From positions 1-64,000 of the forward strand of contig BQMF02000215.1 in the NCBI GenBank assembly GCA_027922465.2: 64,000 nt of DNA, in the 5' to 3' direction. Source of the stretch: Turritopsis dohrnii. Taxonomy: Eukaryota; Cnidaria; Hydrozoa; Anthoathecata; Oceaniidae. Position 1 is the first letter of the stretch; each line of letters begins with the position of its first letter. Both the position numbers and the translations under genes were made by a program. Below are positions 31,845-41,975 of the stretch, piece by piece. A model generated the notes under the pieces. The model saw only the letters and a program-made list of their open reading frames with translations, had not been told where the DNA came from and did not search any database.

Positions 31845-32563
31845 TGGAAGGATATTGAAAACGATCATTGTAAACTGTGACCTGAGCTGTTTGTAGCAAA
31901 ACAGATTTTGAACGTGCGTTCACAAGACAACTATGACTACTGTTAGGTTGGTTAGATTTTTCATGAAAGTGTCGGTCACCGGTTGATTTTTCACATAATG
32001 CCAAATGGTGTCGTTGCGAACATTTATAGCATTTTATTGAACTTGAGCAATTTTTAGAAATATGTCCAGCTTTCAGACATACAAAACATCGTTTTTTATC
32101 TTTCAAGATATTTCGTCTGGTTTCCATGTGTGTAACAATTTTACAATTTTGAGATTTGTGTGTATCTTTATTACAGAATGAACACGTGGCTTTCGGATAA
32201 ATAGGTGTTGTATTGTTTGAAACGAATAATGAGGCACCGGTGATCTCTTGTAAGGTGTTATTTGAGAATGTTTTCTCCCTGGCAACAAGTTCTGTTTTTA
32301 AAGTACTCAGCACAGCGGTTATATCCCAATTCTCAGAATCCTGAAATTTTCTGCTGACTATCAGATTTAGTTCTTCGGGAATTTTAGATTGTAAAACAGG
32401 TATAAGCAAAGGTCCATACATATCTGGCTTGATATCTAGATTTTCTAAACTTCTTATCTGAGTTTCGATGTTGTCGTAAATTTTTCTGAGGTGAGAAATA
32501 TTACTCATGTTTGTGACAGCTGTTATTTTCAAAAGATTATTCATGTGAGAAGAAATCAACTAG
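31845..32563 (-). pseudogene. BEL/Pao retrotransposon gag fragment with zinc knuckles
   Basis: A minus-strand open segment of about 235 codons. The N-terminal half is helical (region around LENLDIKPDMYGPLLIPVL), typical of the BEL/Pao gag domain. It is followed by three CCHC/CCCH knuckles: CSFCNKDTHKSQNC, CFVCLKAGHISKNC and CYKCSQRHHLALC. The frame starts directly after an in-frame TAG, so the 5' part is missing. At the other end it runs into the GACGTC element, beyond which the protease fragment continues on the same strand. Confidence 0.9.
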
Positions 32564-33147
32564 AAGCCTCATGGCTTGAACAATTTCCGCATCAGGCCTA
32601 GAGGAAATTGCTTTAGGCTAACTTTCAAGATATCTGAATGACTATCCATTATTTTCTTGCTGCTTATGTGAGAACAGGTCTATCACAATGCCCAAAATAT
32701 GAGTTACAGTTCACATGGAAAATAAAATGATATTCGATAGAAGTGAACCAAAATCATTTGAAAAAAAGGCTGTATGGGATTGAAGACTTTCACAACACTA
32801 TTAAACTATTAAAGTTATACAAGCAAACTCGTTTAAAAACTGAAGACCTCGGCTATATATGACCAAATCTGCAAGTAACTGCCAACTTTGATATCAGGAC
32901 CTTACAATTGTTCTTCGTGCACATCTTCCAAATTTTGTCAGAAATGTGAATTTGGTGATATATTTAAGTAAACATTACATGAAATTGTTCATAGCTTGCA
33001 TTAATAGGAGCAGGAGAAACTTGGGCATTTCAAAGATTTTAATCCATGACATTTAACAGGATAACAAGAAGATAAAAATTATATTGCTTATACATAACTT
33101 AAATCAACATAACATACAATATGAAAATCTATTTCTACTAAACCTGC
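32564..33147. other. Noncoding stretch, nothing recognised
   Basis: AT-rich sequence between the gag fragment and a small hAT-like MITE; no LTR, exon or RNA gene was seen. Confidence 0.4.
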
Positions 33148-33314
33148 CAGTGGCGGATCCAGAGGTAAGCCGCAACTTGTGTAGGAGAGTGTTAGCAATT
33201 CAAACATAAAAGAAAAAGGTTCAAATAATCCCATTGATAGCTAATATGAACTGAAGTCACAAATTATGTCAATGCGCTTCTCCACAAGTTGCAACTACAC
33301 TCTAGATCCACCAG
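33148..33314. mobile_element. Small hAT-like MITE (about 167 bp)
   Basis: The left end CAGTGGCGGATCCAGAG is typical of hAT-type MITEs. The right end CTCTAGATCCACCAG is an imperfect complement. Sub-terminal GCAACTTGTG and CACAAGTTGC also pair. No 8-bp target duplication was found, so the assignment rests on the ends. Confidence 0.65.
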
Positions 33315-33430
33315 TCTCCATATTACCACTTCCATACAGTTTATAAATAACACCAGTGCGTGAAAAGACAAATGACACAATGAAACTTTGTTAGGATCTG
33401 TATGAAAATGTTCTTTTCAAACATGATATA

Positions 33431-34304
33431 CCTTAAAGGCATTTTTTTACGTGGACTAAGTTTTGCGAGCCAAGGTTTGAGAGCGTTTTGCATGGATTAA
33501 TTTTTTAAGTCTGAGCTTCTAAAGGAAAATGTTTGGATTTATATTTGCGAATGGGCACAAAGTGCAATGCGTGTACTTTATAATATAGCTAAAAGGGGAA
33601 CTAAACTTGAAAATTTAATTTTTCAAAAATCTTTTTCTACTTAACCTGTCTGTTAATATAACTTAAAAAATCATAATTTTATAAGCGAAAGAACTTTTAT
33701 TTTACATTAACGAGCTCTTTATATTTCTGCATAAAGCCGGTTTTTTTCAAGATCGCTGAAAAGTTTGGGATCTGGCGCCGAGAATTTATAATGACGTAGA
33801 AAAGTTCAAAATAAATGTAGCGTATGTTATACGAGAAAAAGGAACATGTCTGAAAGTAGCAGTGATGAAAGTTTTAATTACGAATTTTTATGTACGAACA
33901 ACAAGTTAGTTCCCTATCCTATAGCTTTGAGCCAACGGTATCTTCATCAGAAGATGAAGACAACGATAATTCTGAAACCAATCGTACTGATGAAAGCAAT
34001 CGTACTGAGTATACAGAGTGTCAAAATTGCAAATTAATGACTACAGAGGTAGAGAGTATTTGCAGCGAAAATCACCATTTCCATGCCTACCACATTGCAA
34101 AACCAATGAGTGCTTGATAAGTACAAGGAAAAAGTTAATATACGAAAGGTACACAGAGCCAAAAAATGAGCATAATAAAATCATGAAATGTTGCGTGGAT
34201 TTATTTTCACGAATCGTTCATTTCTTGACGTTTTGCGTCAATTTATTTTTAAATATTTTTAAAAGTCGCAAAACTTAATCCACGCAAAAAAAATCCCCTT
34301 AAGG
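33431..34304. mobile_element. TA-flanked element with CCTTAA ends (874 bp) carrying a gene relic
   Basis: Ends are CCTTAAAGGCATTTTTTTAC and the near-complement finishing AAAAATCCCCTTAAGG, flanked by TA. Sub-terminal ACGTGGACTAAGTTTTGCGA pairs with TCGCAAAACTTAATCCACGC. It is related in style to the TTAAGTGG MITEs but longer, with coding-like sequence inside. Confidence 0.85.
33846..34117 (+). pseudogene. Frameshifted gene relic with acidic FEP motif and CxxC segment
   Basis: Reading starts MSESSSDESFNYEFL, then the frame must shift to continue YSFEPTVSSSEDEDNDNSE and YTECQNCKLMTTEVESIC. An acidic serine-rich N-terminus, an FEP motif and a C-x2-C-x2-M-x-T-x2-E-x3-C pattern resemble the zinc region of P2X7-C-terminal-like proteins, common in transposon-linked genes of cnidarians. 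It is only a fragment with at least one frameshift, and the family call is tentative. Confidence 0.45.
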
Positions 34305-35246
34305 TATTGTGTCCTAGAACATATTACACTCCAATTTTTCACAAGCTAATCAGTCCAACACAGTGATAACTTGACCGACCATTGTACAGTAATGAATAAT
34401 TTGATAACAGTCTGGAATTCCCCAAATTAGCTACTCCCTTCTTTAATTTATTACTGCTTTTCAATTCACTATGATGTTTCAGAGCCAGAAAAACAGTTTT
34501 ATAAGACATATCGTTCACCAATATCTTGCACATGTTTATACTTGCAGTATGTATGTTTGGATCACAACACAAGTGATTTGTGCTGCTATGTATGACAATG
34601 TCATTTGTTTTTTTGTTGTTTTTTTTTCAATATCTTCAACTTTCGGTGTAATATTTATTAAATGAAACGAACATATTTCATGCATTTATTGATAGGACGT
34701 ATTCGCCAGTAATTTTGATACTACATAATTTCTGCTGTGATATTTAAAGTTTTTTCACAGCAAAGTTTCGTTTACTATCAAACATTCACCTTCTTTTTCA
34801 AGAATTTTTTTCCAGAGTCAGCTAAATATCAATATTTCCTGGAATGTTCTCATGATTATATTTCGATTGCAATAGTAGATAAATTCTTAAAATTCTTCTT
34901 CAAAGTTTCTTCTAAATAATCTATACAACTTCCTCAAAACATAAACCAAATCGGTTCTAGAACGTTTCATGTGCTCGGTGTGCATATTTTACTGACCTTT
35001 TAAAGAAGTTTTAAAGGACAATAGAATTGGGAAGTTTTCAACATAAAACGGCTAAAATAACTTCTAAAAGCATAAAAAAGTATAAAAAAGTTAACATTTT
35101 CATGAATTAATATTGAAAGTGGCTTTTTTGTATTACATTTTGCATAGAGTTTTGGGTCTTTCATTAACTATTCTGAATAAACAAACAATCTGAAATCCGA
35201 ACGGACTTTCCGAAAACGGCAAAAAACTGTTACATAGACAGTCAGA

Positions 35247-35270
35247 TAGATAGATAGATTGATAGATAGA
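35247..35270. repeat. GATA microsatellite
   Basis: An imperfect run of about six GATA units (GATAGATAGATAGATTGATAGATA). Confidence 0.85.
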
Positions 35271-35319
35271 ATGTGTAAACCAAACAATTTCCTACGCATA
35301 GCGCGCGGAAATTATATAT

Positions 35320-35490
35320 TATTAGTAATATTAGTAATATATTAGTAATATTATTAGTCGGCGACTACTATTTATTGCTCGGCGAGTAATAATATTAGTC
35401 GGCGAGTACTATTATTAGTCGGCGACTACTATTTATTGCTCGGTGACTAGTAATATCAGTCGGCGAGTAATATTAATACTGGAATATATA
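35320..35490. repeat. Palindromic minisatellite with AGTCGGCGACT motif
   Basis: TTAGTAATA repeats lead into about 2.5 units of a ~64-bp repeat built on AGTCGGCGACTACTATTTA and GCTCGGCGAGTAATA. The core AGTCGGCGACT is itself palindromic, so the array can form cruciforms or stem-loops. Confidence 0.85.
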
Positions 35491-36212
35491 TAAAAAAACA
35501 TCATTCGAAAAATGTCACTTATGGGCCACCGTAATCAAAGCGTTCAGATCCAAAAAAAGCGAAAGGAAAAACTCTAAAAAGATTTGAAAAACTCTATTGT
35601 ATACATTAATGTTTTTAGTTTCTACAATCTTGTTCTGTTAGTTTATCGAGCACTCAACTTGAGATAACGAGATACGAAAAATACACACATCCACCATACA
35701 CACAAAGGATATTAAAATGTTTTTTTAGCAACATTATCGAAATTGTTTAAGAAATATGACACAATTGTTATCCCTGATCTGTCTGAGCGTGGTCTGTCTG
35801 CATTTTCGTGATTAATAGCGCGATGCTGGAACCAAAACTGTGAAAACTTTATGTGAGTCGAAAACGGAAAGTGTGACAATTTTTGAATGACTATGCAAGT
35901 TTCAAATTACTCTGAGAAATTTTTGGTTCTCCAATATCCTTATGCATAACACGCGACATTGATAGTGTGTCAAATTAATGTTGAATAAATCATGATACCA
36001 CTTCACTAATCAATCAAAACACATCGACACGTTTTTTATGACACGTTCGGTGTTTATAAAAACGCCTCTAGCTGGGCCAAGAAAAAATCAGAACAACTAG
36101 CTTGACATTACGAATGGACTAATTACTTTTATTACTACAGAAACCTGACCTTGATTGTGCGCTAATCAAATATCTAATTGCATTTTCCGTTTCAACATTG
36201 AAGTTGTTGACA

Positions 36213-38571
36213 ATGGAATTTTTAGTTCGATTTTTGGTAGAACCGGTTATTGTAATGTTTATGTTTGCATCGATGGTTCAAGTTCCACTCACTCAACAAT
36301 ATGTATATAAAGAGTACAGTAAAATGTTTAACCTTGTCTATGAGTTTAAGAATGATACTTCATCGTTTGGACTGGCCATTCTTAATTTCACTCAGAGAAC
36401 AGCACAAGAAAAGGTAACATGTAAACTAGCCCGTTTTATTTGGCGACTTTCATCTTCTGGAAACAATTCAGAAAAGATTTTTTTTTTTTTATTATAGGTA
36501 CAGACATCAATGGCCCATTTTTCTATTGGATTGAACTACTGCTGGTCATTGGCTACAATCATTGGTTGTTTATTTTACGGAACACTTTCGGATCGAATTG
36601 GCCGTCGCTTCATCTTCTTAATAAATAGCCTCGGTTCTTTACTTGAGTCCAGCTTGATGTTGCTTGGAATGATCTTAGGGCTTCCTGTATATATGTTTTA
36701 TGTCGGAGTATTCATAAGTGGACTTAGTGGAGCCTACAATGGGATTGTCATGATAGCATATGCGTATTTAGGAGACATAACAACGAAGGAACAATTACCA
36801 ATAAGGATAGGTATGTTTAGTAATCTCAGTTTTAATTCGTGTATCTATCAGAATTGATGACAATTTTTTTACGTTATGGTTCAAATATTTTTGGATCAAA
36901 TGTTTGCCTGATTCTTCAACTTCATTTATTTTATTTATTGTCAGCTTAAAACTAAGAACAAAAAAAAACCAACAATAGCAAATTGCCAATTGTCTTGTTT
37001 GAATTGCTTCTTGGATTGCGAAAATAACTGGGTTAAGAGATCAGGTTGATCAGAGAGTTTTCTAATACATTTTAAGTCAATAACTGTCTTTCAGGAGTGG
37101 GTTAAACATCTAAATAAGTGATTTCTTGTGTGTCATCGGTATGAAATCAAGCCATTGTAGATCCAAATTTCCCAAAATTTAAAAACAAAGTATTTCGGGA
37201 GACAAACGATCCCATACATTTCAATTATGAGCTAATCCTAAAACTATTTTCTATTGTATCTTTAGCAATCTTGAAATCAATGGGTCTTATAGCTCGTTGC
37301 TCAAGTTTTTATGCTGGTGGAGCATTCATACAAAAGTACGGATTTATTCCACCACAAATTTTGGTAGTAGCAATATATTTGGCAGTGACATTATATATTG
37401 CGTTCGTTTTGAAAGAATCCCATACTATTGAAAACACTACGTCGGGGACTTCAGATGACAAACAAGTTGAAAATGTCGAAGCAAAGCGAAGCCTACTTAA
37501 ATATACACTTCGCCAGTTTTACAAACAGCCAAAAATTCTGTGGGGTGTCCTAACGAAGAAAAGACCGAAGCGTTCAATGATATACTTAATAATTTCTATT
37601 TTGACAGTAGGCAGTTGTTTGACAGTAGCAATGATTCCGGTGATAACTGACTACCTTATGAACAGACCCTTTTGTTTTCCTCCCACTGAAATTGGAAAAT
37701 ACTTCGCCTTAGAGATGCTTGCTACATCAGGAGTGACCTTCATTTTTGTAAAAGTTTTCTTACGATATATGTCCAGTTACCTTGTGGCCATTGTTTCGCC
37801 AATTTTTGGGGTGGTTAATTATCTAATGCTCTTATTTGCAAAAAGCATCGAAATGGTCTATGGAGGTAAATTTTATTTTATTTTGCTTCGAATGAATGAA
37901 AGAATTCAAATACTGTGTATTTATTATGATGAGCTCGATCTACGTAACAACAAGTAACTGTTAAGGTAGCATCTTAAGATACTGTTATCATGTATCATGT
38001 TTCATTTCTAGCTCTTGGTTTTCGAGCGTTTACATTGATTTACGTTCCAATATTTCGAGCAGCCCTTACTGGAATGATCGGACTTTCAGAACAGGGTATT
38101 CATTTTTTTCTTTGCATTTTTCAACATTCATTTTATTAAGTTTGTTAACAATGTTGGTCATTATTTTGTTTATAGGGTCAATATATTCTGCTGTGGCAAT
38201 TTTGGATACGGTAGCTGTAGCCGTAGGCGGTTCAATTTTCAATTTTGCGTATTCCAAACTAATTGCTGCTCGCTCAGCAAATTTATTTTTCTACATCCCC
38301 TCTGTTGTGTTCTTGATACCACTTTTATTAATATTGTGAGTATACTTTTTCCAACAGAGAAAGGTCAAATGTTTGCCTAAACAACCGCTCTAACTATTCA
38401 ATGACATTCTTGCAGTACTTCATTGTAACATATGCAGTTATACTGCAACATTTTGTTTTATTTAGGGTGTTTTGGTGTCTTTCGAAAAGAACTGATGAGA
38501 AACAGGAAGATATCGATCTATCTGTTATAAGTAATCCCAATGCAGAGCAGAAAACGGAAATACAACTGTAA
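36213..38571 (+). CDS. SLC46-type (proton-coupled folate transporter-like) MFS transporter
   Basis: Six exons join in phase: 36213-36413, 36498-36810, 37266-37865, 38012-38095, 38176-38335 and 38466-38571, giving 487 codons and a TAA stop. All introns are GT-AG. The protein has about 12 hydrophobic segments. The early luminal segment after the first helix (PLTQQYVYKEYS) and the loop motif GTLSDRIGRR (about 95-104) after helix 2 are typical of SLC46 carriers. The later IFRAALTGMIGLSEQGSIYS segment also matches the family. Members move folate or related solutes with protons across plasma or lysosomal membranes; the substrate here is unknown. The length is close to human SLC46A1 (459 aa). The ATG at 36213 is chosen because upstream codons lack a start. 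Confidence 0.9.
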
Positions 38572-39095
38572 CTTTCCCAGGAAAAGTTATGAGAATGTAT
38601 TGCAATTATGGTCTTAAATCGCCAAGCCATATTACTCCATAATCACTGTGAACCACTCAATTGTAAACAGAACTCTATGAAAAATTAAGAGAAATGACAT
38701 AATAGCTACATGTTTTCGTTGTCTTCGTTGTCAAAAAAATGAAAAATGAAAATTGGAACCAAATTAGGGGTCACAATGAATAGAATACAAATTATGTTCG
38801 GTGCACCATTAGTTTGTTGATACAAGGTTTTGCTCCTTCATGGTATGAAAGGAAGGTGACACTCGAATCCCGCCTGGTTCGGAGTTTTCCTTCAAACTGG
38901 GTCTGTGTAACTAATACAACGACTGTTACCTTCCTTTCACTAGTTTGTCATTTCTTGAAAGTGTGAGGAAGTATGATCAACATGCAGTTTCATTATTACG
39001 GTAGCAGCGATAGCGAATACCGTATTAAAACACCCGTGTACTCCGACTCCTACTACTACTACTCCTCCTCCTACTCCAGCCGAAATGGCAATTAG
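38572..39095. other. 3' flank of the transporter gene, up to the Penelope-like fragment
   Basis: No gene. A short TCC/TAC-rich microsatellite (about 39043-39078) lies immediately before the 5' truncation point of the Penelope-like element. Confidence 0.5.
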
Positions 39096-40439
39096 TCTCA
39101 TTCATTTGCCAGCAAACACATAACAATAAACAATAAAGACCTGGAAATAATCAAACACGCCCGAAAATCCCTTTTATTCAACAACGGCGAACCATGGGTA
39201 AAGAAAAACAACGAATCGTTGGATGTTACCATGGGTGCGTATGACGGGGCCGAGATATGTGAGCTAGTGGGACTCTTTCTCTTATCAGTCCTTTCTAAAT
39301 CCTACAACAAAGAAAACATAGGACTATACCGGGACGATGGTTTAGCATTGTTCAGAAACCAAAGTGGACCACAAGCAGACAAAACAAGAAAACACTTTCA
39401 TGCTATTTTCAAGAAAAACGGACTGGAACTCGAAATTGAGTGCAATTTAAAAACTGTAAATTACCTCGACGTTACGCTGAACTTGGAAGACGGAACCCAA
39501 CGCCCGTACCACAAACCAAATGACGAAACAATCTACATACATGCAAAGTCCAACCACCCACCTAACATTATAAAACAACTGCCAATATCGATTGAAAAGC
39601 GACTAACAAACCTTTCAAGCAACGAAAAAATATTTCAGAATGCCGCAAGGCATTACCAAGAGGCACTGCATAAATCCGGATACACACACGATTTAAAGTA
39701 CCAGAACTCCAGCATCACCAAAAAAAAAAAAAAAAAAACAACATACACTGGAAAACCACGGAAAAGAAATATAATATGGTTCAATCCACCTTTTTCCAAA
39801 AACGTCGCCACAAACATCGGAAAGTACTTCTTGACACTACTGGACAAACACTTCCCGAAAAAGAACACATATCACAAGCTTTTCAACCGAAACACTGTAA
39901 AAATAAGTTACAGTTGTATGCAGAACATTAAATCCATCGTAAATAACCACAACAAAACAGTTTTCACGAGCGCAATACCACAAGACCGTAAATGTAATTG
40001 CGTCAAGAAAGAAAACTGTCCCATGCACAACCAATGCCTAACCACTAACATTGTTTACGAAGCAACACTCACATCGAATGACCCAACCTACGTCCCGAAA
40101 ACATACATAGGAATAACTGAACCCACTTTCAAAGTACGATTTGCAAACCACAAAAAATCTTTTAACCATCAAAAGTACGAAAAAGAAACCCAACTTTCGA
40201 AAGAAGTCTGGAAAATCAAACGTAACAACGAAACACCGAGGATCACATGGAAAATCAAAAAGAAATGCCGTCCCTTTAATCCGACATCGGACAAATGCGA
40301 CCTATGCCTCAACGAAAAGTTAATACTTCTGGAATTGTTTGACGATCCTGACGCAAATCTAATGAATTCGCGCGACGAGCTAATATCAAAATGCCGCCAC
40401 CAAAACAAGTACAAAATGAACTCTGACGTTAAAATTTGA
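39096..40439 (+). mobile_element. Penelope-like retroelement, 5'-truncated ORF (RT + GIY-YIG)
   Basis: An open frame of about 448 codons without its 5' part; the frame is open from 39096, just after an in-frame TAG. The reverse transcriptase part contains VTMGAYDGAEICELVGL and the catalytic YRDDGL (Y at 39327). A GIY-YIG-type nuclease follows: IVYEATL then TYIGIT 16 residues on, with a downstream FKVRF arginine. A basic, cysteine-containing linker separates the domains and includes a run of 17 A residues. These domains in this order define Penelope-like elements. The remaining frame is intact, but RT motifs upstream of the catalytic box are mostly missing, so the copy is inactive. Confidence 0.92.
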
Positions 40440-41062
40440 CGAAACCACCACATTGCGAAAATTGTAACGTTTTTTCAGTTAGCTGATGAATCCGTAAAAG
40501 GAAGAAACTTAAAGTTCTAACAAAAAAAAGTTTTCTTCTTTTCATCCTTTTACAAGTAAATTGCTCCTGACTGTCGAGCACTCTCAGAGAAGAGATAATA
40601 ATCTGTATGCTATTATGTTATATATATAATTTCAAGTTCACTTTATTTTAGGCTTGGTGAAACGTGTTCACATGTGGCAGCAGTCCTTTATAAAGTATAA
40701 GCTGCAGTACGAATTGGACAGACATCAGCTGCTCCTACCGATCTTCCCTGCAAGTGGAACCAAAATTTCACGAAAAATATAATGGGATGCCCAGTTTCTG
40801 AAATACGTATTTATTGAGATTCTGCGAAATCAAAAATTGTTAATCAACAAGATTCAGTGATTGAAAGAAGAGCTATTGTTCTTTGTGCAAGCTGCCAATG
40901 TATTATGACTGACATTTGACTTCTATATTACACTCCAAATTTTCACAAGGTTAAGGCTGCGTTCATAAACATTAACCATCAAAATGTCACAGTTTGTTTG
41001 TTTGTTTTCTTCACATGTGTATATATATCCCAAAATAAATCATCGTAACTCTTACAAGTTGT
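40440..41062. other. 3' untranslated part of the Penelope-like copy and spacer
   Basis: Follows the retroelement stop codon. No inverted or direct terminal repeat was recognised and the element's 3' border is uncertain. Confidence 0.4.
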
Positions 41063-41975
41063 TCATATTGAAAAAAAATCCATGAATCCATCTACTTTTA
41101 ATCCTGTTAGCATCAAACATTTTTCTGGTGCTTGTAGTATAGCAGCATATCGTAAACCAGATTGTTGTGATGATCTGTAGAGCTCCTCATTCAAATTTTT
41201 CAGCATATCACGCTCTTTTCGTAACGTGTTCATTTCTAAATAAATTTGACTTCTCTCTGAGTTTGAAACTGGTGATGCTAAGGACAATCTATCAGAGCAT
41301 AAATCATTATCAGGAGCACAGCCCAAAGAAAAATCATGTGAATCCATGTCTTCCTGAAATTCTTGCTGTTGATTAATGCAAGAATTTTTGTCAATAGACA
41401 ATGAAGAATCAGTTTCATCCATCATTTCAAAGTCAGGGCTTTGACACAAGATCTTCTTAGAAAAGGCTAAAATGAAAGTTAATATAAACAGATGATTAGG
41501 ATCATAATTGGCAGAAATTCATCTATCATTATACAGAAGTTACATTTTACCTGGTTTATTTTGATGTGCAGTTCTTCTTTTATATCTATTAAGTCGTTGG
41601 CGATGAGGAGACTTCGAAGGGGAGCCTTTCTTCACTAAAGAACCTTGCTTCTTTGGAAAAATAGATGATACATAATCTGGATGACTGGTGGTTAAAGATC
41701 TTTCACCTAGTAATAAAAGTGAATTTTTTAGCCACAGCCAAATTAAATATTAAGGAAATTAATAAAACTATAGAGATTACCTGTAATAAAATGGTCTGAG
41801 CAAACATAAATCCATTTCGATTTGGGTGACCACAACTTTCCATTAACTCCAGCACGATTTATGGCTATCAGCCACGATCTTCTTCTCTGAGAATCAGAGG
41901 GAATTTTTCTTATTATTATTTGTGCAAAATGTGACACAACAGCTCTTTGGCAACTTGCTTCTATGCTGAAGACAG
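41063..41975 (-). pseudogene. THAP-domain gene, truncated and frameshifted
   Basis: Minus-strand exons: about 41975-41781, 41706-41551 and 41466-41063, with GT-AG junctions in phase. The first encodes a THAP zinc finger: CCVTFCTNN in one frame, then RKIPSDSQRRRSWLIAINR and VCSDHF in another. The two halves are out of frame and about ten residues too close, so the finger is damaged by a deletion. Exon 2 continues with HPDYVSSIFPKK, typical of the sequence after THAP. Exon 3 has an acidic region and a coiled coil, then stops at GLKVDGFMDFF, where transposase-linked THAP proteins usually continue into a DDE domain. No DDE part follows. It is best read as a transposon-derived relic. Confidence 0.75.

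Larger units (their letters stand above)
34305..36212. other. Noncoding, with simple repeats; upstream of the transporter gene
   Basis: Contains a (GATA)n microsatellite and a minisatellite (listed separately). No exon or RNA gene was identified. The promoter and any untranslated exon of the transporter probably lie in the last few hundred bases. Confidence 0.4.
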
